Source: Tetrapyrgos nigripes
Taxonomy: Eukaryota; Basidiomycota; Agaricomycetes; Agaricales; Campanellaceae
NCBI GenBank assembly: GCA_013368315.1
Contig: JAACJM010000060.1
Coordinates: 341,819-405,818 of the forward strand
Direction of reading: 5' to 3'
Length of the DNA: 64,000 bases
The notes below the pieces were generated by a model. It ran no database searches and had not been told where the DNA came from. It saw only the letters and a program-made list of their open reading frames with translations. Below are positions 9,713 through 21,670 of the stretch, piece by piece; position 1 is the stretch's first letter, and each line of letters begins with the position of its first letter. The translations under genes were made by a program, and so were the position numbers.

Positions 9713-11303
9713 ACCGAATCCCCAGTCATACCTCCTCACCTCTCACCATCACTTGTATCCGTCGACCCCACGCATACCACCCCCAACGACAGAAAGACTA
9801 TCACGTTTCGGTTAACAACCAGTGGGACAGCTGTCTAAACAATCCGTGCCCAAACCGACTCTCTATACACAATCGAGTCCTCACTCTAACAGAACTAGGA
9901 TACGGTCTAGAACCCATACAATCATCTGGACAGCACGTCGCACCAGAACCCACTGCAGAGGATCAACCCCCAATAAACAAACCAACTCCCGAACCAGAAC
10001 TTCCACTTTCCCCTATCGAACCACGAACTCCCCTTAGAAGATCTCCATCCGATAGCACCCCCAGTGCAATCCAAGAACCCATATCCGTTCCCCCCATCAG
10101 ATAATCAATCTTCAGAACATCCTTTCTAACCTCAAAATGTCTGAACACAATGAGCCCACCTCAGCCACTGCCGCCACAGGAGGAACAAACAGACCCCCCA
10201 CTGATACCCTCTCTGACGATGACCAGCTCCCAAACAAAACCACGAAAGAAAGAGGAGCGAAACCAGAAAAGTTTACAGGAGAACGAAACTTGGCGAAGGA
10301 TTGGTTAGCCGAGTTCAACAACTACCTCCAACTTAACAAAGGAGTATACCCCACGGAAAACGAGAAGATAGCACTATTTCTCACACTCTTCATGGGAGAG
10401 AAAGCAGGGCAATGGGCTCACAATATGATGGCGAAAATCTATGAAGAAGACGATGATTTCAGTGATAGTGAAGAGGAGTATTGGAGTACCAACGAAGACT
10501 CGTCACTAGGGTCAAAGAAGAAGAAGAATTGGACATTGTGAGAAGTAAAACAACAATTTCTACATGACTTCAAGCCAACGTCCTGAAAGACGCAAGCACA
10601 AGCAAAGATAGAGGTCATAAGGATGGAAGGAGCATTGGCGGATATAGATAAGTACAATTCTGAATTCGAGTTATACGCTAAAGATACTGGCTATAACAAT
10701 GAAGGTTTAATGAAGTACTATCGGAAAGGGCTCCCGAAAGGATTGGTAGACTGAATTTCCTACCTACCATCCCAACCCAGGAATCTTGAAACGCTACAAA
10801 AGGCCGCGGTCAGACAACATATGATTTGGGTAGAAAGGCAAACCGAGAAGGCTCTGTGGAGTAAACAATGAGGGGAAGGAGAGCGGCAGACCAAAGGATC
10901 GCAGAATGCGGGAGGTAGTTGAATGAGAAGCATGGAAGTAAATGCCTTCCAAAACAATAACCCAGGTGCATCCCCAAAAATTAAATACCCGCCTAAGCTA
11001 ACAAACGAGGAAAGAGAAAAAATGAAAAAAGAAGGACGATGCTTCGGCTGTCATGGACTAGGACATACTACATTTAACTGTCCTACGTTTCCCAGGTCCA
11101 CCACAACCAACTCCGACAATACAGCCTGGAAACCTGCAATCAGGACAACAACGACTACAACTGAACCTTCGTCCTCTGGGACGAATGCCACAATGAAGGA
11201 GATCGCGAAAGAATTCACTGCCAAAGTCAGGGCGCTATCCGGGGAAGAAAAGGAGAAAGCAGCGGGATACCTGAAAGACCTCGTAACACAATCGGATTTT
11301 TGA
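9713..11303 (+). pseudogene. gag: Gag of Gypsy copy A, broken
   Basis: Structural polyprotein of a Ty3/Gypsy element, matching copy C gag throughout. A proline-rich lead-in is at 9822-10130. The core begins MSEHNEPTS at 10137 and contains KFTGERNLAKDWLAEFNNYL and LFLTLFMGEKAGQW, the capsid-type domain. It is interrupted by a stop at 10541 and further lesions to 10920. The nucleocapsid part (10923-11303) has the zinc knuckle CFGCHGLGHTTFNC (C-x2-C-x4-H-x4-C). It ends in DF followed by TGA inside the conserved GGATTTTTGAAT overlap with pol. Confidence 0.85.
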
Positions 11304-13936
11304 ATACCTCCCCTGTCACGTCGTTGGGAGGAGGAATATGGACATATATACCAGTAAAGAATAGGCAATACACGAGCCTTTTACCCTTTTGTAAGCCACA
11401 ATTCCCATCTAAGCTAAGAATCATGGCAATCACTCGAAATCAACAGATCCCCTCGATAGAATTAGAAACAGAGTTAATCGGTAAAATAACTGGACGAAAA
11501 ATCGACGCAATCACTCTACTAGACAGCGGAGCGGAAGGAGTTATTATCAACAACACCTTCGCTCAAAAACACCACCTTAATCGAATCCCCATAGAAAAAC
11601 CTTTCCCAGTACAGAACGTTGACAGATCCGATAACGTTATGGGTTGGGTAACACATTACACCATTCAAAAGTTACGGATCTATACCCAGGATCAAAAGTC
11701 GTATCACGAAGAAACTGCTGAATTCTATATTACGGACATCAGCAAACACGATATCATTCTAGGCACCGATTGGTTAGAACACCACAACCCGGAAATCGAC
11801 TGGACGGCCTCGGAAGTTAATCTGACACGTTGCACCGATACCTGCGTACTAAAAAAACCTCCAGTAAAAATCAAAGCTAAGTCGAATACAATGCCCATGA
11901 AACCCAAACAACCTGAAGTAGTTGACCCTAGAACACACCATCAAGAATACCAAGTACTATAAAAAGAACCCACAAAACCCTATAAACCAGTAGCACAACC
12001 CAAGATAGTGGGGCAACGTTGAAGATCACAACCTCAGCACAACCAGATCAAATTAGGAGCACTATTATCCTCAGAAGATACAATGGGACAGTGGAATATT
12101 CCAGATCAATGGAGTCAACTCGCCATGGAATATATTGACACCCCAAAAGAGCAGGACAAAGAATCATCAGAAACCAAGCTGAGTATCCGAGCAGCTTTTA
12201 CAAAAGCACAGCAAATCGCTGAAAACCAAACAACAACAGACCAACCAACACCATTAGAAGAACGAATCCCCAAACAATACCACAATTACTTATAGGTATT
12301 TGACAAAGAAACCTCAGAACGTTTACCCCAATGAAGTAGTTGGGACCATGCCATCGAACTACGAGAAGACTTCCAACCGCGAACATGTAAAACATACCCT
12401 CTGTCACCAAACGAACAAGCCGAGTTAGACTCCTTCTTAGACGAAAATCTTCAAAAAGGGTACATTAAACCATCAAAGTCACCTATGGCAAGTCCTTTCT
12501 TCTTCGTCAAAAAGCAGGATGGAAAACTACGACCCGTACAGGACTACAGAGAACTCAACAAGGGTACTGTAAAGAACACGTATCCCTTACCGCTTATTCC
12601 AGAATTGATCGACAAACTCAAAAACGCACACGTATTCTCCAAAATCGATCTACGATGGGGATATAACAACGTCCAGATCAAAGAAGGGGATGAATGGAAA
12701 GCTGCCTTCAAAACCAATCGAGGACTTTTTGAACCAACGGTCATGTTCTTTGGACTGATGAATTCACCTGCCACCTTCCAAGCAATGATGAATACTATCT
12801 TCAAGGATCTCATCGATCAAGGGAAGGTCGTTATCTACATGGATGACATTCTCATATTCACCCACGATTTGCTAGAACATCGCGAACTCATACAAAAAGT
12901 ATTACAATGCTTACGAGACAACAACTTGTACGTGAAACCCGAAAAGTGCACTTTCAAAACAGACAAGGTCGATTTCTTGGGTCTCATTGTCTCCCATGAC
13001 ACCCTAGCAATGGACCCTGCCAAAGTAGCAGGAGTAATCGAATGGCCAACCCCAAAAACAGTAAAAGAAGTACAAGCATTCTTAGGATTCGGAAACTTCT
13101 ACAGACGATTCATCAAAGACTTCTCAAAAATCGCATAACCACTGTTCAACCTGACAAAGAAGGATAATCAGTGGACTTGGGGAACAGAAGCTGAGGAAGC
13201 TTTCCAATCTCTCAAGACGGCTTTTACGTCCAAACCAGTCCTATTAATGCCTGATCATACCAAACCATATCGAGTAGAAGTCGACGCATCAGAATATGCA
13301 ACAGGAGGAATACTCATGCAAACTGGAGACAACGATCAATGGCATCCAGTGGCCTACATTTCCAAGTTGCTCTCTGAAACAGAACGAAACTACAACATCC
13401 ACGACAAGGAATTGCTTGTGATTATACGGGCATTAGAAGCATGGCAACACTACCTAGAAGGAGCCCCACACTCCATCGAAATCCTGACTGATCATCATAA
13501 CCTGACGTACTTCCAGATGGCTCAGAAACTTAGCCGACAACAAGCACGATGGGCGTTGTTCCTTACACGATTTGAGTTCTCCCTGTTCCATAAACTGGGA
13601 AGCCTTAACAAAGCTGATCCACTGTCCAGACGACCAGATCATCGAGTTGGAATAGAAAACAACAATACCAATAGGGTCCTACTCAATCCTAAGTTCTTTC
13701 GTATCTGAGCAACCAGACAAGGGACTGTAACTGCCATAGGAGACGTGGAACTATGGCGAAGGATCAAAGAGTCCCCCAAAAGGGACCTTGAAGTAGTAAG
13801 TGCCCTCGACGTCATCCTACGAAATGGACCACGGTCTCTGGTAAAAAATCTACAGGAATGGAACTACAAGGACAGGATTATATTATTTCGCGGCAAAATC
13901 TATGTCCCAGCTGACAATGATCTCCGACGAGACATT

Positions 13937-14415
13937 AGCCAGTTTGCGTTCTCGACTACGTGCGAAAATTGCACGTGCGTTTACGCCTAAGGCGAAAATT
14001 TGCGTTGCACCAAACAACGCACGTAGACCTCGTTTTCCTCTCAATAAAGATCTTCGTTAGCTTGTACATCTCGTAAAACTTGAAATATTACGACTCATTA
14101 TGACCATGTAAGTGCTCCTCCTAGAACAACGATAGCAATTCCAGCAACTCTCATCCTCAGTCCCAGATCCAATTCGGCGTCACCGGAGCTCCCAGCTTGG
14201 CTAGACGGTGAACTATCAGGTTCTGGAGACTCAAACGACTCAGGTTCTTGTGGGATCTGTGCAGTCTGGCGTCGAGTACGAGGCATGTTGCAGTATGTAG
14301 AGGTACAAGATGCTACGTGGTAGGTCTACGCGCGTTGTTTGGCGCAACACAAATTTTCGCCTTAGGCGTAAACACACGTGCCATTTTCACACGCAGTCGA
14401 GAACGCAAACTGGCT
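13937..14415. mobile_element. MITE-like element with ~95-bp TIRs, TSD ATT
   Basis: The left end reads AGCCAGTTTGCGTTCTCGAC and the right end is its reverse complement with a few substitutions, for about 95 bp each side (13937-14031 and about 14320-14415). ATT flanks both ends (13934-13936, 14416-14418). Removing the element restores alignment with copy C integrase, which proves the boundaries. The 3-bp duplication suggests mobilisation by a PIF/Harbinger or CACTA-type transposase. The inner TIRs contain GCACGTGCGTTTACGCC and GGCGAAAATTTG. Confidence 0.85.
14098..14286 (-). CDS. short ORF inside the MITE
   Basis: Sixty-two codons from ATG at 14286, not recognised. The N-terminal half is polar and rich in Pro, Glu and Ser (MPRTRRQTAQIPQEPESFES). 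The C-terminal ~20 residues are hydrophobic (VAGIAIVVLGGALTWS), as in a tail anchor. It lies wholly between the inverted repeats. It may be a captured gene scrap or chance. Nothing shows it is expressed. Confidence 0.25.
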   Translation of the reverse strand: MPRTRRQTAQIPQEPESFESPEPDSSPSSQAGSSGDAELDLGLRMRVAGIAIVVLGGALTWS

Positions 14416-14978
14416 ATTGTAAAGTTACACCACGACTCTCTAGCAGCGGGACACCCTGGAAGATACAAAACCTACGAACTAGTCAGCTGAGAATTCTGGT
14501 GGCCGGGTATGTCGGTATTTGTCAGAGACTACGTAAACGGCTGCGCCAAATGTCAACTGACAAAACCCAATAAAAATCTGACCCGAGTTCCATTGGTACC
14601 CACCGAAATTCCAGAACGACCCTTCAGAACTATCACGACCGACTTCATCACGGATCTCCCCGAATGTAAAGGATTCAATGCAGTACATGTTGTCGTTGAC
14701 AGGTCAACAAAAACCGTCATTATATCACCATGCACAAAAACAATTGACAGCGACGGTACAGTTAACGTCCTGCTTGATCACACATGGCGGCGATATGGAC
14801 TATGGGATAAAATGATCTCCGACTGAGGACCACAGTTCGCTAGTAAAGTCATGGCTGCGGTCCACGAGAAGCTCGGAGTAACATCAGCCCTGAGTACAGC
14901 TTATCACCCACAGACCGACGGAGAATCTGAACGATACAACCAAGAGCTGGAACAGGTCTTACGGATCTTCTGCAACTA

Positions 14979-15210
14979 GCTACCTGGATACATGAATAAG
15001 GCCAAGTCCACATATTTTATGATCCATCCACAAGAACAATTCACCATAATGCTCACATAGGGTATTCTGCTGGCAGGGCCATTCCTGAACCCTTCGAGCT
15101 CACTGCCACTGCATTCCCGTCCATCATCAACTGTTCCCAAACCCCGCCCAATGTCACCTTCATTGTCATTCGGTACACATGTATGCACTGTTTTCCCCAA
15201 ATGGTTAGTA
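14979..15210 (+). other. decayed integrase tail of copy A
   Basis: There is no open frame. One frame at about 15035-15150 still shows HHNAHIGYSAG and EPFELTATAFPSII, resembling the HNTRIHSATRKSPFELL region of copy C integrase. Everything from there to the LTR (tether, chromodomain, 3' ORF) is missing. Confidence 0.5.
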
Positions 15211-15726
15211 TGTCATGAATCGCTCCCCGCCTATTCATTTCCTTTCTATTCTTTCTCCTTTACTATCTACTTCCCACTCTAACCCCATAAACGTCAACCA
15301 TTTCTCATCATCGTCTATAGTTACCATCTCTCTAGATCTATGACTCACATTCTTATCTCCTCCGATTCCTATCTCCATGGACATTCTCACTGTCAATCAC
15401 TCCGTATGATCTAGTACCTTCATCTATCCATATTTGACTCATTATTCTCTCGCCCTTGACATTTCCACATGATACCATCTATTATTACTTACTCTTTCCC
15501 ATCTGTTCATATTTTACTTATATACCTGTGATCCTTGTAACCTATTCCTTAGTTCGTTCACTTCGTCTCCGCTCCGTACGTGTACTATGCAGTGTAGAGC
15601 CTAGTCAGCTTACTTTCTCTCTATCTCTTTACCTCTCTTCCTCTCTTGATCAATCTATGCTCTTGTAACTGGTTTTCTCGTACTGTGTGACTTGGGTGGT
15701 TATTGAGTGTACCGACAACCTTGACA
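15211..15726 (+). repeat. LTR (3' LTR of copy A, or solo)
   Basis: 516 bp, TGTCATGAATCGC to CAACCTTGACA, closely similar to the copy C LTRs (517 bp). It is bounded by AGTA on both sides (15207-15210 and 15727-15730). This might be a 4-bp duplication from an independent insertion, or coincidence. Confidence 0.85.
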
Positions 15727-16053
15727 AGTAACATCTCGGTAGTCGGTTGCACTTCGCGCTAATATTGTGCTCGACGTGGCGCCTATCCGAACAATTGCTC
15801 CGTAACATTGCGCCCGTCGTTTGGAATTTCGTTACCATCATCCTTAAAGCCATGCTCGCTGTTGGAAACGATGAGCACGGCTTTAATTAGTAGCATCCAT
15901 AAAAATAGCAAATAAAATCGTAAAATTGCAGCAAAAAATACATACATGAGGGTACAATCAGGACTGCCAGGTAGACCCTGTACAGAACCATACATTCCGC
16001 TATCGTGTCCAAAAGATACAAAATGATCCATATCACAAAAAAACCTGCTCTGA
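15727..16053. other. no gene seen; 3' flank of KDZ transposase 1
   Basis: Overlapping open stretches on the minus strand (down to 15783) continue past the stop at 16054 only in another frame. I see no motif. It probably contains the 3' UTR and the edge of the KDZ element. Confidence 0.4.
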
Positions 16054-19000
16054 TCACAAACTGGCCTTGCTATCATCGTCGTCGCTGTACTGGTCATCGC
16101 TGTCGTCACTGTCATTGATGTTGCCCAGGCTGTCTTGCTCGACGTGCTCAAAAAGGGGGGTGGACCAAATAGACTGGAAGGAAATTTCAATACGCCGATA
16201 GAGAGCGACCTGCTTTGCAGCGTATGCAGCCAGACCGTCCCTTATCCCAGCTTCCAGACCCTCCTCACCGTCACATAACTCCCTTCGTTCTGACCACCAG
16301 CGTTCCTTCCAAGCGAGAAATGCTGACGTACGCTGCATTTCCTCCTTCAGGAGCATTACCTCCTCTGTTGCTCGTTGGGCTCTTGCACGGCTCCGACACC
16401 ACTCTGACCGGCATACCTCGTTGCCCTCATCTGCTCCATCCTCCAAGCTGATTCCTGGCCCTGACTCCCATATCCAGGAATTGTGTTTGGTTGTTTCCCC
16501 TGTCCCTTCCCGAGAAATATCCTCCCTTCGTGTCACTCCCTGACGTCCTGACCTCACCTCGTTCCAAAGGACAATCTCGTTGTCCCCCACTGCCGTACTC
16601 GCCTCCTCTTCTGCAGGCTCCCAGCTATCTTCATTTGTCCCCCGCCTTCCTGCACCCTTCCTCAAACGTGCTTGATCCCGATATGAGCGAACGTCCTCAT
16701 TCTTCAAGACCTGCAACTCCTTCTCCCAGACTCCAGGCCCCACCAAGCTCAGCTTCACTGCTCTTGCCAGTCGGTATCCGTTAGCATACTTTCTGGCCCA
16801 CTGCTGGACACGGTCTATTATTGCACGTGAATGGAGACCAGGACGTTGGCCTGCAATGTTCGCATTTTTGAAGAGCACCATGCAGCTCTTGACTCGGAGA
16901 GTGTGGCGAAGACACTCAATAGCGGTATTGCACTGGGCAGTGCGGAGACGGTCCTCAACCAAGACAAGGCCAGGCATACACACTCTTTCCTGACATTCCA
17001 TGGGAATAGCTGAGGGTAACCACAACTTTACATCCTCTGGGTTGGTCACTTCTGATCTTGACCCCTCCACCTCCTCGCCCAGATCCACCAGCATCTGCAA
17101 AAGCCCTGGTAAATATATCCCTCGCAGACGTTCATATGCCACCAGCTTCTCACAGAGAGGAGCTCGTTGTTCAGCAATGGCTGTCTGGACTCGATCGTCA
17201 CAGTTTTGATTACAGCGTCCCTCGGTTTCAGTACCAGTGCCCTTTGATTTGATGAAGTTCTGCACAGTTAGACTCAGGTAATATCAGCAACAGAAACAGC
17301 AGCAGCATTAGTCAAGGAAAAACTCACCACATGCACTCTAGATCTAAGCCCATGGCTATGAAGCCAGCCGCACTCACATCATTCCAACTAATACCCCCTC
17401 TTGCTTGACGGCTTGCATCTTCTGCCTCCAGCTCTTCTAATGCCTCTTCCTCACCTAGCATTAAAGTGCAGAACTTTTCATACAAAATAAAGACACTCAC
17501 ATTCGCTGGTTACTTCAAACAGATTTTCTATATCCTTTGGATATGGCGCAACCTCCCAAGCGACACAGGCAGCCTCCCACTTCTTGACCAGGTCCAACGG
17601 TAATCTTGATGTCCAAGCATTGTGGGCCTCGACCTGGACGTTGCGTTCCGCAACTGCCACTTTATACCTCCGCATCAAGGTTGCACCTGATAGATTTTGT
17701 AGGAAGTTAGCTCAAATGTTACTAATACAAATCAGAAGGACTCACCCATGCCAACGAGCTTTTGCCAGTTCCATGCAGCAAAGTGATCATCCAGGATATC
17801 TTGACGCATGCCCAGAGCCATTGGCTTAGTCGAGTAAGAAACACCATTGTGAGCAGCCCAAATCCTCTCTGGCCCCTCTCCGTTACAATGACCAACTCCG
17901 GATATCAAATTAAAGGAGAACTGCTCATATCCTTTTTGAATATGAGCAGGCTCGTGAAATTTTCTGACAGCAGGAGAAACATTGCCAGCGTTGAGATCAT
18001 GGGCAGGTCTCATGTCATCGGTCCATACGTTTGATATGCGGTCAAAGAGATGAATAAACCATTGACAAGCTATATCATAGCTTATCAACAGACTGGTTAT
18101 CTCCAGGAAGGTCTTGAGCGTGTAAGCAAAAATGAAATCCATGCAGGCATATCTGGATGTAACGGTAACAGTCAATGAGTGAAACTAAACATAGAGCATC
18201 CATGACTTACCGCTCTCCATTGGGTATATTCCCTACCCCGTTTGGCATCAGCATGTCAGTCCTCTCGCAGGAAACAGCCCCAACGCCAGTATACCGTAAA
18301 CCCCTCGAGAACTTAGTCAAAGCTTGGGCCAATGCAGCAAAACCCACACAAGTGCTAATCTACATTTCGATTAATGACTTCCTCAGAAAGACAGCCCTAT
18401 GATACTCACATCGTCGTTCTCTATATGGCTGAGTAAGTATTCTTCGTACTTTTTTCTGGGAACGAAATAGCTCCAGCCCATCCCAAAGCCCGGGTCTCTT
18501 GAGTAAGATGAGACGAGTTGATTCTTCAGTTTGAAGTTAGCGTCCATCACTAAGAAGACACAGTAGAGAAATTGATGAGCAGAGGACACAGTGGAGATGT
18601 CAAGGCCAGGAGGCAAATTAATGCCTGGGTATGGGCAAGAGGGACAGACGACGGCTAACTCTCCCTCCTTAGTCATCAAAACGCGCTCAGGGTCTGGGTC
18701 TTGCTCTCTTCCGCCTCGCTTGAGAAGTTTGAGATGCCGCCATTGATGTGTCATTCTCTGTAAAGGAGCAATGCAAGACTTGGGGATGTCAAGGCCGGTA
18801 TTGCTGCTTAGACGTTCGATTGTATGGTAGAAATCGTGGTTGGAACCTTTCGAGGTGATGGCGAGGTGATGAAGAAGGTCCATTAATGCGAAGGAGGCTA
18901 CCGTCTTTGGTATGTCATGAGTAGAGGGGTATAACCCTTGCCGTAGGAGCTGTAAGCATGTGGGACAGAACGTTCACAGTTGCAATATGTCAGCTTTACC

Positions 19001-19819
19001 TCGTGCAGACCGTTGACATGGAGAACACGTAAGTTGGAATGGCAAGGTTGTGGGTTGCGGCAATACATGCTCAAGTGGTTGAGCTGGATGGTCAGGCCTA
19101 GCTTAGCAAGGCTGGTCCTAACGAAGTGAGTACCATCCCATCGCTAAAGAATTTTTAGTTCAAGTTGCAGCTTCAAGAATGGGTAACACACCTCTACCCT
19201 ATGGAAGGGATTTCGCGTGTGTCATCATGTGCAACAGGAAGCACAGGTAAGATCCGGTAAAAAACAGTCTAAGCATCTAACCTCTCCTGGAGGAGGAGGA
19301 AGCCGCTGCCGCACAACACAGTCCGGGCAGGTTTTCTGTGCCAGTGCATCCCCTTGTCCATCCCAACGCAACAGCTTGTCCAGGTAGCGCTGCTGATGCA
19401 ACTCTGCCCAAACCAAGTCCGAGCGTCTCTGTAAATATGTTTAGTTGTTCTTCCCAAGTAACTAACGCTAACAAATGGCTTACAGAGGTTTTGCTTCTCT
19501 TTTTCATTCCAACAGTCACCTCTATAATCTCAGCCTCTGGCCCAAAAACCTCCTTATCTACTTCCTCCTCAACCCACTGGTCATCATCTTCCAGAGCAAA
19601 TGTGGTGTCGTCATCAGGTCCCCATACATCTCTTCCCTCCGTCCAGGAGGTACCCTTTTGAGGAGATCTTGGTGTTTCTGTTGTTCCAATGGCGCTGCTT
19701 CGAACCGTTCTAGTACTGATAACCTCGTAGTCATCGTGATCGTGGACTCGGTCATGGAAAGAAGTGATGGAAGGACAGCCTGGACCACGGCCACGAGCAC
19801 GGACTGGTCTGCGACACAT
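16054..19819 (-). CDS. KDZ-superfamily transposase 1 with CxC2 domain
   Basis: DNA transposase of the Kyakuja-Dileera-Zisupton superfamily, seemingly intact apart from introns. The start at 19819 (MCRRPVRARGRG) precedes an acidic N-terminus. Next comes the CxC2-type cysteine cluster (CPDCV, CLDCF, CASCC, about 19340-19230), followed by LTIQLNHL and LRVLHVNGLHE. The region 18883-18390 holds CPSCPYPGINLPPG and the RNase H-fold strand DANFKLKNQLVSSY. At 18140-17740 come SYDIACQWF and GHCNGEGPERIWA, which carry the expected acidic catalytic residues. The long last exon (17265-16054) is helical, with a very acidic end (DDSDDQYSDDDD). Introns are short, for example GTAAGC to TTACAG near 19490-19435. 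The TET/JBP gene is divergent, about 290 bp upstream, the arrangement reported for fungal KDZ elements. Confidence 0.85.
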
Positions 19820-20107
19820 GAACTCGAGTAAGAGAATTGAGAAAAACACGTCGGATGTCACATGAAGCTCACATGCAACTGTGATCCAAAGTTTGTTGAT
19901 CAAACCTGACTTTCCATTATCCTGTCAAGCTGGTACTTAGGCCTTAGGACTCAAGTGCGTATTTCTTTCTTCATTCTGTTTTCTTTGCGTACTGTATGTC
20001 TAGGTCCACCATAGACTAGGACGTCAGCATAGCTTCTTTTATGTCTTCTGAAAATTGAAGTTATTTGTAATTTAGCACAGCTGACTTTGCACGTTAACTT
20101 TGCAGAC

Positions 20108-21670
20108 ATGGGCAAACCAAAACTCCAGCTTCTCGTAGGACAAGCTTATAGTTGCTCCTCCTTCTGCCTAGAACAGGCCCTCAAATATGTCAACGACTGC
20201 ACAAATCTCGACTCCGACGACCTGGAAGACAACCCACCCCTAGAGGAACCGACTGCACATGACAACCACGTCTCCCTAGCAATGCATCTACCTGATCCCT
20301 CTCCACCTTCTGCCAGACCCGTACCATCATTGTCCCGCCTTCAGAAGAAGAAGAAGAATCAACAGAGGAAACACTCAAAGCGCAAAGCTGAGGCGACCGA
20401 GGCAGTGAAGCAAAATTGACTCTCCCTCAAACTTATATCTATCAGTTGCGCTCTGAAGTCGCTCCCTATCTCCATCAGTGCGGATGCAGCTCAGTTCTCA
20501 ACGACTAAACAGGGATGGTCTGGCAGTCCTAGTGCCTTTGGACACCCTCTCCTCTCCTCCTGGCAAGATCTCAGTGCTCTTAGACAGGTGTTTGACTATA
20601 TTGATTGGAACGGACAGTGCGTTCCCATGTACATACCCTCCTCGTTTGTTGCTCATTTCATTTTTAGGGATGCTCACCCTCTTCTTGACGTCAGCGGACG
20701 TGTTGTGGGTATCCTCGGAGGAACACCAAAGGATTTTGTAGGATATGGAGAGGCTGTCAGCGGCGCTACAGCCAACATAGCAGATGCTGCCTCGTCGATG
20801 ACTTTTGTTAGCAAGGAGGAGGGCTCATGTTGTGGCGACTTCAAGACAAAAACATCCGGCATCTCTTTTGGCAACGGTCGCCTTGCCCCTGGAAACATCA
20901 AGGTCACTGGTTCAGCTTCCAACTCTGCCCATCTGCGAAAACTACTGGCTAGCCCTAACCTCAAAAGGATAGTTGGCTTCACCAACTGTGAGTCTGATTT
21001 CGGCATTTAGTATGATGATATTAATAACGTTATTTTGTCTTTTAGCACTATTTCAGTGCTTCACTTACAAGATTTACTGTTCCTATGCCCGCACCCTCAG
21101 TCTCCTTGAGGCTGCCAACCCCAATCTCCAACGAAATTTCCCTCGATCACCCTTCGCTGCTTGTACCTTCAACCTAGGACCTAGGTCATTTTCCCCCCCT
21201 CACAAAGACCATGCCAACAAGGCTGATGGTTTTTGTGCCATCATTGCCTTTGGAAACTTTGATCCAGACAAAGGAGGTCATATTGTGCTCTGGGAGCTTG
21301 GCCTGATTGTGTGTTTCCCCCCCGGATCTACCGTTCTTATTCCCTCTGCTGTCATTACCCACTCAAACATACCAGTTTGTGAGGGCGAAACCAGATACTC
21401 ATTCATCCATATTCTGCAGGAGCCTTGTCTCGGTGGTTGGACAACAAGGGCATGACTGACGTCGACTGGGACAAGCAGGCTACAGAGGAGGAGAGAAGAG
21501 CAAAGGATAACGCCTCTCGCCTTCACTGGCGTTCTGCTTTGTACAACTACACCTGGTGGAATGACATGTTGAATGGAAACTGGCAGGGAAAGCCTCGAGA
21601 GGATGGCTGGACCGGCAGTTTGAGTGATTTCAGTGACTTGAGTGATTCGGAAGATGAGGACGAGTTGTAG
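20108..21670 (+). pseudogene. TET/JBP-family 2-oxoglutarate/Fe(II) dioxygenase, two lesions
   Basis: By family, it oxidises 5-methylcytosine (or thymine) in DNA. The start is at 20108 (MGKPKLQ), next to a possible acceptor TTTGCAG. A lysine-rich N-terminus is followed by QGWSGSPSAF and a double-stranded beta-helix core. A clean intron at 20988-21045 (GTGAGT to TTTTAG) is removed. The iron ligands are then HKD (H346, D348) and H399 in AVITHSN, and the oxoglutarate-binding arginine is R410 in GETRYSF. GGHIVLWELGL and PPGSTVLIPSA are typical. Two defects: an in-frame TGA at 20417-20419 (codon 104, where the frame stays open on both sides), and a one-base shift near 21410. After the shift the family's SAG-x-LSRW tail continues in another frame to 21670. 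It could be a recent pseudogene, or hold an unrecognised intron or assembly errors. Confidence 0.8.

Larger units (their letters stand above)
11300..14978 (+). pseudogene. pol: Pol of Gypsy copy A (PR-RT-RH-IN), broken
   Basis: The order is protease (DSGAEG near 11520), a linker, reverse transcriptase with YMDD near 12835 in the long open piece 12485-13138, RNase H (13247-13708) and integrase. Stops interrupt the frame at 11962, 12295, 13138, 13708, 14490 and 14826. At several of these, copy C has arginine: CGCATAA against CGCACGA, ATCTGAGCA against ATTCGAGCA, GACTGAGGA against GACCGCGGA. The integrase zinc-binding region is split by the MITE at 13937-14415. After the catalytic-core segment [12 protein letters not shown] the frame decays. 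A faint integrase remnant continues to about 15150. Confidence 0.85.
4499..15726 (+). mobile_element. Ty3/Gypsy chromovirus copy A, degenerate, with nested insertions
   Basis: This is an old copy of the family whose best member is copy C (46504-54312). The order is LTR (4499-4595 plus 6862-7183), leader, gag, protease, RT, RNase H, integrase, then an LTR at 15211-15726. Three foreign pieces lie inside: 4596-6858, about 7965-9712 and 13937-14415. The integrase C-terminus, chromodomain and 3' ORF are largely deleted before the last LTR. Flanks of the outer LTR ends (GTTGG and AGTAA) do not match as a target duplication. The 3' LTR could be a separate insertion, since AGTA flanks it on both sides. 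Confidence 0.8.

Noticed and set aside
16215..17252. Plus-strand Pro/Ser-rich ORFs under KDZ transposase 1
   Set aside because: They are antisense shadows of the long last exon of the transposase.
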